DNA of 21,614 nt from JAJRAL01 sp050015815. GTDB taxonomy: Archaea > Thermoplasmatota > Thermoplasmata > Methanomassiliicoccales > UBA472. Each line of letters starts with the position of its first letter. Position 1 is the stretch's first letter. The stretch spans positions 1 to 21,614 of the forward strand of contig JBEKAR010000007.1 of assembly GCA_050015815.1 (NCBI GenBank), given 5' to 3'. A program made the position numbers and the translations under genes. The notes beneath the pieces are model-generated. The model saw only the letters and a program-made list of their open reading frames with translations, was not told the origin of the DNA and did no database searches. Below, piece after piece: positions 14,619 through 20,801 of this stretch.

Positions 14619-14626
14619 CTTATATC
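14619..14626 (-). promoter_or_regulatory. TATA box upstream of the comF-like gene
   Basis: Read leftward the bases are ATATAAGC within GGATATAAGCG. Transcription should begin near 14598, inside the open frame but upstream of the ATG at 14505. The core is close to symmetric (CGCTTATATCC on the plus strand), so it might also serve rightward transcription toward the kinase gene. Confidence 0.45.
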
Positions 14627-14892
14627 CTATGACCTCCCCGCTTGATACCTGAGAAAAGCCGTGAGCGGCCTGTTTCCCCTATGACCACAGGAGCTATGGC
14701 CAACGAGGTCTCGCCAGAAAGGACGATGCCCCAATCGCCTCAGCCTCGCGATGTGCTCTCTGACGGGAATGCAAGGACTTGACAGCGGAGGACGGCCGGC
14801 ATGTTCGAGGAACGGAATGGGGGGTCGCTCGAATGCGCAACTGGGAGAGGCGAACCATCTCGGCTTGCTCTGCGGGATTTGGACCCTGGTCT
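14627..14892. other. Spacer between the comF-like and kinase genes
   Basis: This 266-base spacer shows no convincing gene. A 33-codon open frame starts at ATG 14680 on the plus strand, but its product has no recognisable feature. If the kinase starts at the in-frame ATG at 14801 rather than 14903, the right end would be coding, although those 34 residues look disordered and the site lacks a good ribosome-binding sequence. Confidence 0.4.
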
Positions 14893-14897
14893 AGGTG
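14893..14897 (+). promoter_or_regulatory. Ribosome-binding site deciding the kinase start
   Basis: AGGTG lies 5 bases before the ATG at 14903, within CTAGGTGGGCGGATG. The earlier in-frame ATG at 14801 has only a GC-rich GGAGGACGGCCGGC before it, with weaker spacing. Confidence 0.5.
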
Positions 14898-14902
14898 GGC
14901 GG

Positions 14903-16579
14903 ATGAGCGATTCTGATCGGACGGAAGAGAGTAACAACGCACGCAGACTTACGGACGGCCAGAAGTCCGAACTCATCGCAGTGGCAGAGAGCCTGGTCCC
15001 GAGCGAGGAGATCCATTCCATCTGCGCCTATGGCCCAAGGGTCGAGGGGTATGGGAAAGACGGCTCCAAATGCAGCTTGATCATAGTCACGAAGAACTCG
15101 CGGGGAGAGCCGGGCGGCGAACACGAATCTGAGCGCATCACATCGTCACTCATTGTCGATGAGGCAATCCTGCTCAATGCGGCATTGCGGCCAACGTTCG
15201 GGGAGTCCGTCGTGGGGTTGTTGCTGAACGTCTACGAGCCCTTGGTCAATGCGGAGTTCTTGCGAATGGTTGAGATAGAGTACAAGAAGAGGATAATGGC
15301 CGAAGAGCTGATCGAGATGCAGGCCGACTACGGCGACTTCTCATCGAACCTGATCATCCCTTACGAATACTTCCTCTTCGACAAGCTGCATGAGAGGGCT
15401 TCCGAATTCCCGGATGCGATTGGCGGCTACGTTCGCGCCTATAGCGGCGTTCAGAGGACAAACAACTTGGAGTTCGCCAATCGAGGATTTCGTGAAGCCG
15501 CCGAGCTGTTTGCTTCGCAGGGGATAGTGGATAACAGCGACGGCTTGGTCAGGATATTCAGACAGAGAAAGAGGCGGAGGAAGTCCCTTTCCCTCCTGCT
15601 CAAGATGTATCCTTTCACGACCGGGGGCGCGATCCAGAATGCGCGCCACTCGTTCGCCAGCACTGTTGGAATAGGAGATAAGACCCAACCTCTCCCCAAA
15701 CCGGATGTCGCGGAGGACATCGGGTCGATCGTCGAGCTCGACCGACCCAAGAAACTGCTACGGCTTGAAGAAGGCGTCGTGTTCGACGATGGGAGCAAGA
15801 TGATTGATGAGCTCGCCATTATGTACGGGTTCGGCGAGAACTACCATCACGAGGAAAAGAAGAAGGGCGACATCACCAACTCGAGCACTCAGATCGAGAT
15901 CTGGAACGATGACCGGCGAATGAAGTTCATGGCCAAGCAATTCCCGCAACTGAAGTCCGCGAAATGGGTGCTTATCGGCATTTGGTCGGTCGCCGCCAAG
16001 AGGTTCAACGTAACTCCCCTCTCCAGACTCAACAGAGAGGTCGAGGCCGTCAGAAGACTGCATGGGCTCGGCGTCAGGACCCATCGGATCGCTGGAGTCG
16101 TCTTGGACGAGAGAACACTGGTGACCGAGTATTCCGAGGGAGTCTCGCTGGACGAACCGGTCCGCGAGATCACCGCTGGGACGAGCAACGACACGAGCGG
16201 TGTCGAAGAGTACGCTCGGGTGCTGGGCAAGCTGCACGAGGCCGGTCTGGTATACGGGGACACGAAGCCACATAACGCCCTGGTCAGCAAGGACGGGGTC
16301 GATCTGTTGGATCTCGAACAGGCAGAGGAGAGAGGAGACAAGGCCTGGGACCTCGCGGAATTCCTCTACTATTCCGCCAGGATGGCAAAGCAAGAGGACG
16401 GGATGAAGCTCGTCGCGGATTCCTTCCTCGCAGCCTACCGAAACGAGAACGGCAGTCAAGTCATCGAGAAAGCGAGGAGGCTCAGGTATCTGTTGCCCTT
16501 CCTGCCCTTCATTGCTCCGAGGATGCGTCGCGTCGTCAGGGACTCGCTTGCGAGATACTCCGTGCCAGATGGCGAGTAG
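14903..16579 (+). CDS. Nucleotidyltransferase-like/Bud32-like kinase fusion
   Basis: This 558-residue protein seems to join two domains. Near residues 38-62 the sequence SICAYGPRVEGYGKDGSKCS followed by hydrophobic LIIV resembles the strand-loop-strand of a minimal nucleotidyltransferase, though the paired catalytic acids are not obvious. Residues about 335-558 form an atypical protein kinase of the RIO/Bud32 group: probable ATP lysine in MKFMAKQF (about 345), RLNREVEAVRRLHGLGVRTH with the helix-C Glu, VTEYSEGVSL as hinge, the catalytic loop YGDTKPHN (D453, N458) and the metal site LLDLEQ (D470) in place of DFG. A basic patch QRKRRRK lies in the middle. Similar multi-domain kinases occur in archaea; the target is unknown. 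The gene stands alone, converging on the membrane protein at 16670. Confidence 0.75.
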   Translation: MSDSDRTEESNNARRLTDGQKSELIAVAESLVPSEEIHSICAYGPRVEGYGKDGSKCSLIIVTKNSRGEPGGEHESERITSSLIVDEAILLNAALRPTFGESVVGLLLNVYEPLVNAEFLRMVEIEYKKRIMAEELIEMQADYGDFSSNLIIPYEYFLFDKLHERASEFPDAIGGYVRAYSGVQRTNNLEFANRGFREAAELFASQGIVDNSDGLVRIFRQRKRRRKSLSLLLKMYPFTTGGAIQNARHSFASTVGIGDKTQPLPKPDVAEDIGSIVELDRPKKLLRLEEGVVFDDGSKMIDELAIMYGFGENYHHEEKKKGDITNSSTQIEIWNDDRRMKFMAKQFPQLKSAKWVLIGIWSVAAKRFNVTPLSRLNREVEAVRRLHGLGVRTHRIAGVVLDERTLVTEYSEGVSLDEPVREITAGTSNDTSGVEEYARVLGKLHEAGLVYGDTKPHNALVSKDGVDLLDLEQAEERGDKAWDLAEFLYYSARMAKQEDGMKLVADSFLAAYRNENGSQVIEKARRLRYLLPFLPFIAPRMRRVVRDSLARYSVPDGE

Positions 16580-16669
16580 GATGAGTGTGCTGGTATCGCC
16601 CAACCCGAGGCCTGATCAACATGGACCTGACCACGGCGAACAGGATCATGAGAAACCGATTCGGAGAGT

Positions 16670-17542
16670 CTAGCTCTTCTCATCGGCAACCGACGCCAGC
16701 GCATTTCTCAGGATGACGCCGGCGACGACCTGCATCAATCCCATGAAGGCGACCAGAAGCCCACCCAGAGTGACGACGACATTCAGCCCGGATGAGGGAT
16801 TGAATACGAGTGCGATTGCCAGCGCCAACGAGGCGATTCCCATGATGAACGGGGCGAGGCTTCCTGCATCGAATTGCAGCTTGTCACCTCTGCCAAGGAT
16901 TAGAAAGAGCCCGCTTCCCAGAGTCCAGACCGCCAGAGTCAGCAGCAGTATCCAGAAGGCGATCACCGGGACAAAATAGATGACAGCCGCTATGATGATT
17001 GCGATCACGCCGATGACGACTCCTATCCATGCCACCGGTTTCCTTGTGATTCCTAGTCCTCTCCAGATGAACGCGATTCCCAGAACGAGCAGGGCGGCAG
17101 CGGCCGCAAGGTAGATCACGTTTAGAGCCAAGGCGTTGTCCGCTACGATTACTATCCCGATCAGAAGAAGAGCGGACCCGATCACAACGTGAGGCATCCA
17201 TTTGCTGGTCGGCACTTCTTGGCCCTCGGCCTTCTTCCCTTTCGCGCCCTTGGAGACATCCCTGAACCCGGTCCAAAGGAACAGCATCAGCGGTGCATCC
17301 GCAATCATATGGCTGATGCTGTGCTTCCCTGGATCCACTCGGTCTAGATGGACCAGATAGTGATCGCCCATGTCGTGCGCGTGCAGAAGGCCGTTCCGCC
17401 AGCTTCCCTTGCTTCCTTTATGAGGCAGGTTCAGCTTCGATGTGTGCCAGCCTGGAGAGAGCTTGGTGACCTTGTCCTTCGGCACCGAGACCTCCTTCTC
17501 GCCCTTGTAGAGATTCTGGACAAAGTCCTCGATTGAAGGCAT
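16670..17542 (-). CDS. DUF308/HdeD-like membrane protein with a soluble N-terminal domain
   Basis: This 290-residue protein begins with a soluble domain of about 110 residues containing GLLHAHDMGDHYLVHLDRVD and HSISHMIADAP, which I do not recognise. A Lys/Gly-rich linker (SKGAKGKKAEG) follows, then six transmembrane helices at about 117-134, 140-160, 170-190, 192-217, 228-247 and 253-278. The paired helices with G-x-x-x-[IL]-x-x-G patterns (LLVLGIAFIWRGLG and GGLLVAFMGLMQVVAGV) are typical of the DUF308/HdeD repeat. No enzymatic role can be given; membrane stress proteins are one known use of the domain. AGAGG precedes the ATG, and a TATA box at 17653 predicts a leader of about 90 bases. Confidence 0.72.
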   Translation of the reverse strand: MPSIEDFVQNLYKGEKEVSVPKDKVTKLSPGWHTSKLNLPHKGSKGSWRNGLLHAHDMGDHYLVHLDRVDPGKHSISHMIADAPLMLFLWTGFRDVSKGAKGKKAEGQEVPTSKWMPHVVIGSALLLIGIVIVADNALALNVIYLAAAAALLVLGIAFIWRGLGITRKPVAWIGVVIGVIAIIIAAVIYFVPVIAFWILLLTLAVWTLGSGLFLILGRGDKLQFDAGSLAPFIMGIASLALAIALVFNPSSGLNVVVTLGGLLVAFMGLMQVVAGVILRNALASVADEKS

Positions 17543-17652
17543 CGGTCGCCTCTTTCAGCGTCTGAAGGATGTCGCTTGTGCCAGTTGAGCCCGTCTGACC
17601 GGTCGTGATGGTCGCGAGCCAACCTGAGCGCATGGACACTCTGGAGCAATCC

Positions 17653-17661
17653 GTATATAAT
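17653..17661 (-). promoter_or_regulatory. TATA box for the DUF308 membrane protein gene
   Basis: Leftward ATTATATAC gives a start near 17630 and a leader of about 90 bases before the ATG at 17542. It is a strong match to an archaeal TATA element. Confidence 0.55.
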
Positions 17662-17747
17662 CCTGCTCAGGGACTTGACAAGAGGCGCCTTTCGGACCCG
17701 TTGCAGTCGCCGTCCTGATCAAGTCGGCGCCCAGCGACCTTGGGATA

Positions 17748-17757
17748 TCATAATAAA
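17748..17757 (+). promoter_or_regulatory. TATA box for the 47-residue membrane protein gene
   Basis: TCATAATAAA is centred about 38 bases before the ATG at 17790, giving a short leader that still contains the ribosome-binding site AAAAGGGG (17776-17783). Confidence 0.5.
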
Positions 17758-17789
17758 GGCGAAGCTACCGTCATTAAAAGGGGTACGTA

Positions 17790-17933
17790 ATGGCAGTAAC
17801 GATGAATTGGGGGGCCATAGGCCTCGGAGGCGTAGTAGCGTTCATCATCGGATGGCTGATATTCGGTCTGCTTGGCGCGGTGGTATTGGCCATCATCGTC
17901 CTGCTGGCGATGGGGATTCTGAGAATAAAGTAG
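17790..17933 (+). CDS. 47-residue small membrane protein
   Basis: This short gene encodes MAVTMNWGAIGLGGVVAFII and continues to VLLAMGILRIK. Nearly the whole chain is hydrophobic: two helices (about 7-24 and 26-43) around a glycine-rich turn, ending in a basic tail, so a membrane hairpin is likely. AAAAGGGG lies 6 bases before the ATG and a TATA box about 38 bases upstream, which makes the gene credible despite its length. It is divergent from the DUF308 membrane protein gene, with about 90 bases between the two TATA boxes. No function is known. It may be a subunit or regulator of a membrane complex. Confidence 0.65.
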   Translation: MAVTMNWGAIGLGGVVAFIIGWLIFGLLGAVVLAIIVLLAMGILRIK

Positions 17934-17953
17934 GGCCGCCGAGAGGGCTGCGC

Positions 17954-17985
17954 GGCGCGAACCACCGCTCATTTCGGTTCGCGCC
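17954..17985. terminator. Perfect 10-bp GC-rich hairpin after the small membrane gene
   Basis: GGCGCGAACC (17954-17963) and GGTTCGCGCC (17976-17985) are exact reverse complements around a 12-base loop, starting 20 bases after the stop at 17933. There is no T-run after it, so it could be a transcript-end stabiliser or a protein site rather than a classical terminator. The following 200 bases up to 18190 show no credible gene. Confidence 0.5.
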
Positions 17986-18189
17986 TCGGAACGCCGGAAT
18001 CTAGCTTGTCCCAGTTTGCGGCCTGAAAGTCGAAAGCCCCCGGTCCTATTTCTTCGCGGCCAACTCGGAGACCCCCTCGGATTACTCTCTCTTCTCTACA
18101 TGTCAGCGGAAGCTTCGGCTGAGGTCGATTGCCGCGCTGACAATGCCGTCCCAGACCGGTCGCGGCCAGAATGGCTGCCCTAGAAGTGG

Positions 18190-18456
18190 TCAGTCCTCTC
18201 CGTACTGTCCCTTGACCAGCTCGACGGATGTCGTGTCCTTGTGGTCGCTGTCCTTCTTGTGCTTCTTTCCGCCTTCCACCGTGCCGTCCCAGCCGCGAAT
18301 GAAACCTTCCTCGGAGGCGGTGATCTCGTCATTCTCGACCATCTCCTGCCGGGTATCATCATCGTAAATGTCCTTGGAATCCTCGTCCTCCTCTTCGGCG
18401 GGTTCCTCGGATTCTTTGGACTCTCTCTCCGGCTTCTTGCCCTTCTTCTCGGTCAT
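18190..18456 (-). CDS. Small acidic, probably disordered protein
   Basis: This 88-residue protein is highly charged: a Lys-rich start (MTEKKGKKPER), an acidic run (SEEPAEEEDEDSKDIYDDD, residues 16-34), then a more ordered patch DEITASEEGFIRGWDGT (43-59) and a Lys/His/Asp-rich tail. The patch is likely the functional part. I do not recognise a family with certainty. It may be a nucleic-acid or ribosome-associated protein, but this is a guess. No Shine-Dalgarno is visible. The TATA box 39 bases upstream gives a leader of about 12 bases, consistent with this ATG. Codon use is biased toward GAG/GAC/AAG, like neighbouring genes. Confidence 0.65.
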   Translation of the reverse strand: MTEKKGKKPERESKESEEPAEEEDEDSKDIYDDDTRQEMVENDEITASEEGFIRGWDGTVEGGKKHKKDSDHKDTTSVELVKGQYGED

Positions 18457-18490
18457 GTAATTCGTCTCAGTGAAAGAGGTGAGGGGGGCC

Positions 18491-18500
18491 GATATAAAGG
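18491..18500 (-). promoter_or_regulatory. TATA box for the acidic small protein gene
   Basis: Leftward CCTTTATATC is centred 39 bases before the ATG at 18456. It lies in a 237-base divergent spacer shared with the membrane protein at 18694. Confidence 0.55.
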
Positions 18501-18645
18501 GAGCGAGCTCGACAATCGTCAGAGTGAGTGTTGTTCACGACGAAAGCCCGAGCCAGCCATCGGAATCAGGTACGATTGCCGTCGACATTGCGAGGCCAGG
18601 CTGGCGTGCTGACACAACGCGAGTCAACGAGCAGAGTCGCCTGAG

Positions 18646-18655
18646 CAAAAAATAA
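18646..18655 (+). promoter_or_regulatory. TATA-like box for the membrane protein at 18694
   Basis: CAAAAAATAA is centred 43 bases before the ATG. It predicts a leader of about 18 bases with no strong ribosome-binding site. Confidence 0.4.
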
Positions 18656-18693
18656 GTAGCGCGGAGCGGGTGACAAACTGAGTCTGGCCGACC

Positions 18694-19770
18694 ATGGCTG
18701 AACGTGATGTCCGGGAGGAAGCTGAAAAGCTCTTGCCGATTGTGAAGGGGGAACTGGCCGAGGCGGAGGAATTCATCACGAGACTCGAGCGTCCAGTATC
18801 CCATCGCGCCTCGGTCAATGCGTTCGTCGTCCTTCTGATCCTGGTCTCCGCCGTTCTGATGCTGGTATTCGAGAAATGGGTCCTCATCTGGCTCATAGTG
18901 GCGTTCCTGCTCTACTCCTTCAACTTCGTCGTCTGGTTCCTGCCCACGACCAAGATAGGGGGCGCATATTCAAAGAGACAGAGCCTCGACCCGAGGGGGA
19001 CGGACTTCAAAGGACCGATCCGTTACCTGCTCAAGAAGAAGAAGGTGCTCGGGATTGAGGTGCTACTCACCATGTTCCTGTCGGGGATGTTGTCCCTGGG
19101 GGCTAGCTTCTGCGTTCTGCTCGGCCTCGGCCTCCCCTTCGTCTTCTACTATGGTTTGACCCCAGGCCACACCTACCCATGGAATGTCTTCTCTTTGGCC
19201 ACCCAGGTCTGTGTGATCCTGGCGTTCTTCGGCCTTCTCCTGGTGATCGGGCCAGAGACCAGAGGCCTTTCAAGGATGGGTCGATTCTTCAAGGGTAGGG
19301 TCGGGAGGGCGAGCCTCAGGGGAACTGAGGCTCTTGTCATCAGCGTTGCCTTCTTGGCTGTCGTCATGGCGCTAGTAGGTGTTCTGTTCGTGGGCGCCAT
19401 ATTGCTTCCCGGAGGAACGCTGGGGGGGCTCGAGGGGTTCCTCGGGAAGGACTGGGGCCTGAACTTGATCCTGATGATACTCGCGCTTCTCGTTGAGTTC
19501 ATCATCATGCGCCAATTGCAATCCGTCTCAAGCCGAAAAATGGCTCGCGAGTTGCTTGTCGGTCGGGTGGCATCGCTGAAGGAAATCGAAAGTAGCCTCG
19601 GGTCCCCCGGACTGGACCTTAAGGGCTTCGAGGCGGACGCTAGGTCCTTCTACGGGCTGGTCCTCCTCAAGATGCATGAACATAACTTCTTCGGGAGGTG
19701 GCCTGTTTACGTGATCAGGCCCGAGGTCAAATACCTCTTGGACCAGGTCGCGATGGCCTATATGGATTGA
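18694..19770 (+). CDS. Uncharacterised six-helix membrane protein
   Basis: This 358-residue protein has a charged amino-terminal helix (EEAEKLLPIVKGELAEAEEF, residues 8-27). About six transmembrane segments follow, at 42-59, 62-84, 121-150, 165-185, 212-238 and 255-273. A cytoplasmic carboxyl domain of about 85 residues comes last (RQLQSVSSRKMARELLVGRV onwards). The loop between helices 2 and 3 is basic (RYLLKKKK). I do not recognise a family and see no catalytic motif. The terminal domain after a bundle of helices suggests a sensor or transport accessory, but this is speculation. The gene converges on the repeat protein at 19815 with a 44-base gap. Confidence 0.75.
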   Translation: MAERDVREEAEKLLPIVKGELAEAEEFITRLERPVSHRASVNAFVVLLILVSAVLMLVFEKWVLIWLIVAFLLYSFNFVVWFLPTTKIGGAYSKRQSLDPRGTDFKGPIRYLLKKKKVLGIEVLLTMFLSGMLSLGASFCVLLGLGLPFVFYYGLTPGHTYPWNVFSLATQVCVILAFFGLLLVIGPETRGLSRMGRFFKGRVGRASLRGTEALVISVAFLAVVMALVGVLFVGAILLPGGTLGGLEGFLGKDWGLNLILMILALLVEFIIMRQLQSVSSRKMARELLVGRVASLKEIESSLGSPGLDLKGFEADARSFYGLVLLKMHEHNFFGRWPVYVIRPEVKYLLDQVAMAYMD

Positions 19771-19814
19771 GAACGGTCCCGCAAGCGCTTAGGAGAAAGG
19801 GCTTGGTTTCAAGA

Positions 19815-20000
19815 CTACTTCATCTTCTTCTGTACCTTCTTCACTTCCTTGTCGACAGCTCCCCCGACATCCCTGGCGGCCTTCTGGACGTCCTTGACTC
19901 CGGTCCTAACTCCCTTCTGAACGTCTTTGATTCCGGTCCTTACTCCCTTCTGAATATCCTTGATCCCTTCATCGATGTCCTTCTTGGCCTTCTCCTTCAT
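19815..20000 (-). CDS. 61-residue protein built of 11-residue repeats
   Basis: This short lysine-rich protein contains three consecutive 11-residue units: GIKDIQKGVRT, GIKDVQKGVRT and GVKDVQKAARD. They are flanked by a start MKEKAKKDIDE of the same length and a tail VGGAVDKEVKKVQKKMK. Such hendecads form long amphipathic helices, as in LEA-like, synuclein-like or apolipoprotein-like proteins that bind membranes or protect other proteins. AGGTGAT lies 3 bases before the ATG, so the start is firm, and a TATA-like box lies 71 bases upstream. The carboxyl half is clearly related to the small protein at 20466 (G-V-K-D-[VI]-x-K ... GG-x-[VI]-DKE-x-KK). No function is known. Confidence 0.78.
   Translation of the reverse strand: MKEKAKKDIDEGIKDIQKGVRTGIKDVQKGVRTGVKDVQKAARDVGGAVDKEVKKVQKKMK
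19891..19956 (-). repeat. 33-base tandem repeats inside the 61-residue gene
   Basis: Two adjacent 33-base units, 19891-19923 and 19924-19956, differ at only a few positions and share CCGGTCCT and ACTCCCTTCTGAA. Less exact units lie to either side. They encode the 11-residue units and indicate growth of the gene by tandem duplication. Confidence 0.75.
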
Positions 20001-20066
20001 GTCAAATCACCTGAAGACTGGGCGCTGATCAGCAGCCCGGTCATCTCAGTGATGGTTGGGATTGTC

Positions 20067-20075
20067 AACTATATG
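20067..20075 (-). promoter_or_regulatory. TATA box for the 61-residue repeat protein gene
   Basis: Leftward CATATAGTT is centred 71 bases before the ATG at 20000. The paralogous gene at 20466 has its TATA box 74 bases before its ATG, a matching layout. Confidence 0.45.
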
Positions 20076-20387
20076 CGCCTTGTTGCTCAGATTAGCACGA
20101 CCTCAGCCAAGAAGGGTCGTTGGAACCCAGCCGACATAATATTCAGCGGCGGGTGCAGATTGAAGATGCGATGACCGTCCATCCCCCCCACCTCGCCGCC
20201 CCGAACAATCTATCAGAATAGGATGCCAATGGACTAAATCAAGCGACCTAACCGTGGCGACAGCAACAGATCAAAGGTATTACTCACTATTCCAACAGAA
20301 GGTCAATGCATCGAGCGACGTATTCGTTCAATTCCAATTGAGCGTTGTAATGCGCAAACACGGAAGATTCAACCCGCACAACCAAGC
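20076..20387. other. AT-richer spacer between the two paralogous small genes
   Basis: This stretch of 312 bases is visibly richer in A and T than its surroundings and shows only very short open frames in either direction. It holds the inverted repeat at 20325-20344 and probably the upstream control regions of the two divergent small genes. No RNA gene is recognisable. Confidence 0.45.
20325..20344. repeat. Operator-like inverted repeat
   Basis: CGTTCAATT and AATTGAGCG form 9-base arms with one mismatch around a 2-base centre (CC). It lies about 45 bases upstream of the TATA box at 20388. The compact, two-fold symmetric form suits a dimeric regulator, but this is only a shape-based guess. Confidence 0.4.
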
Positions 20388-20396
20388 TCATATATC
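20388..20396 (+). promoter_or_regulatory. TATA box for the 52-residue small protein gene
   Basis: TCATATATC is a strong TATA element, centred 74 bases before the ATG at 20466 and 41 bases before an in-frame GTG at 20433. Confidence 0.55.
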
Positions 20397-20465
20397 CGTC
20401 GTTCTCAACTGGCATCTAGGTTAGACGAGACAGTGGATCCTACGCAGGCCCTCAGGGTGACCGAA

Positions 20466-20624
20466 ATGAAAAGAAAAGCCCAAAGCAACGTCAAGGAAGA
20501 GATCAAGGATGAGAATCTGAGGAACGGAACCAGCGATGGGGTCAAGGACATCAAGAAGGAAGAAAGGGAAGCTGGAGGCTCTATCGACAAGGAAGAGAAG
20601 AAGGCGGAGAAGGAAGACAGATAG
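20466..20624 (+). CDS. 52-residue Lys/Glu-rich protein, paralogue of the repeat protein
   Basis: This small hydrophilic protein (52 residues) starts MKRKAQSNVKEEIKDENLRN and ends DKEEKKAEKEDR. Its carboxyl half, DGVKDIKKEEREAGGSIDKE, aligns with GVKDVQKAARDVGGAVDKE of the 61-residue protein at 19815-20000, so the two are paralogues facing away from each other. It has fewer recognisable 11-residue units and is more acidic. I chose the ATG at 20466 because AGGGTGA lies 5 bases upstream and because the paralogue also begins MK-x-KA. An in-frame GTG at 20433 would add 11 residues with no counterpart. Function unknown; a stress-related or membrane-binding helix is possible. Short T-runs near 20645 and 20693 may end the transcript. 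Confidence 0.7.
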   Translation: MKRKAQSNVKEEIKDENLRNGTSDGVKDIKKEEREAGGSIDKEEKKAEKEDR

Positions 20625-20751
20625 TGCCAACTCGGAACGATGCCTGTTTTCTCAGCGATACCCAGTGAGTCCTTTCATATTCGCCTAGCGCGATTCTTTT
20701 GATTGTGCGGGAGAACACCCCTTCGTCAATGGAATCGAGCAGCCACCATAC

Positions 20752-20758
20752 CTTTATC
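20752..20758 (+). promoter_or_regulatory. TATA-like box for the fumarate reductase/succinate dehydrogenase gene
   Basis: CTTTATC is centred 47 bases before the ATG at 20802, with AGGGA shortly before the start codon. Confidence 0.45.
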
Positions 20759-20801
20759 TCCCGCCGAACGGGATTCCAGAGATACGGTCGTCAGGGATAC
20801 C

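Noticed and set aside
14680..14781. 33-codon rightward open frame in the spacer before the kinase gene
   Set aside because: It has no convincing ribosome-binding site and its short polar product resembles nothing; the frame could arise by chance.
15758..16603. Leftward open frame of 281 codons opposite the kinase domain
   Set aside because: It is antisense to a kinase with catalytic-loop and metal-site motifs and has no family features of its own.
17418..17649. Two overlapping leftward frames of about 72 codons upstream of the DUF308 gene
   Set aside because: They cover its leader and first codons in other frames, and the translations look like shadows.
17954..17990. GGTTCGCGCC as a tRNA T-arm
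   Set aside because: There is no acceptor stem, D-arm or anticodon arm around it; the sequence forms a simple hairpin instead.
19891..19956. 33-base repeats as a CRISPR array
   Set aside because: The units are directly adjacent without spacers and encode the 11-residue repeats of a small protein.
19698..20174. Rightward open frame of 158 codons from inside the membrane protein gene
   Set aside because: It overlaps the membrane protein in another frame and is antisense to the 61-residue repeat gene, whose repeats and ribosome-binding site are convincing.
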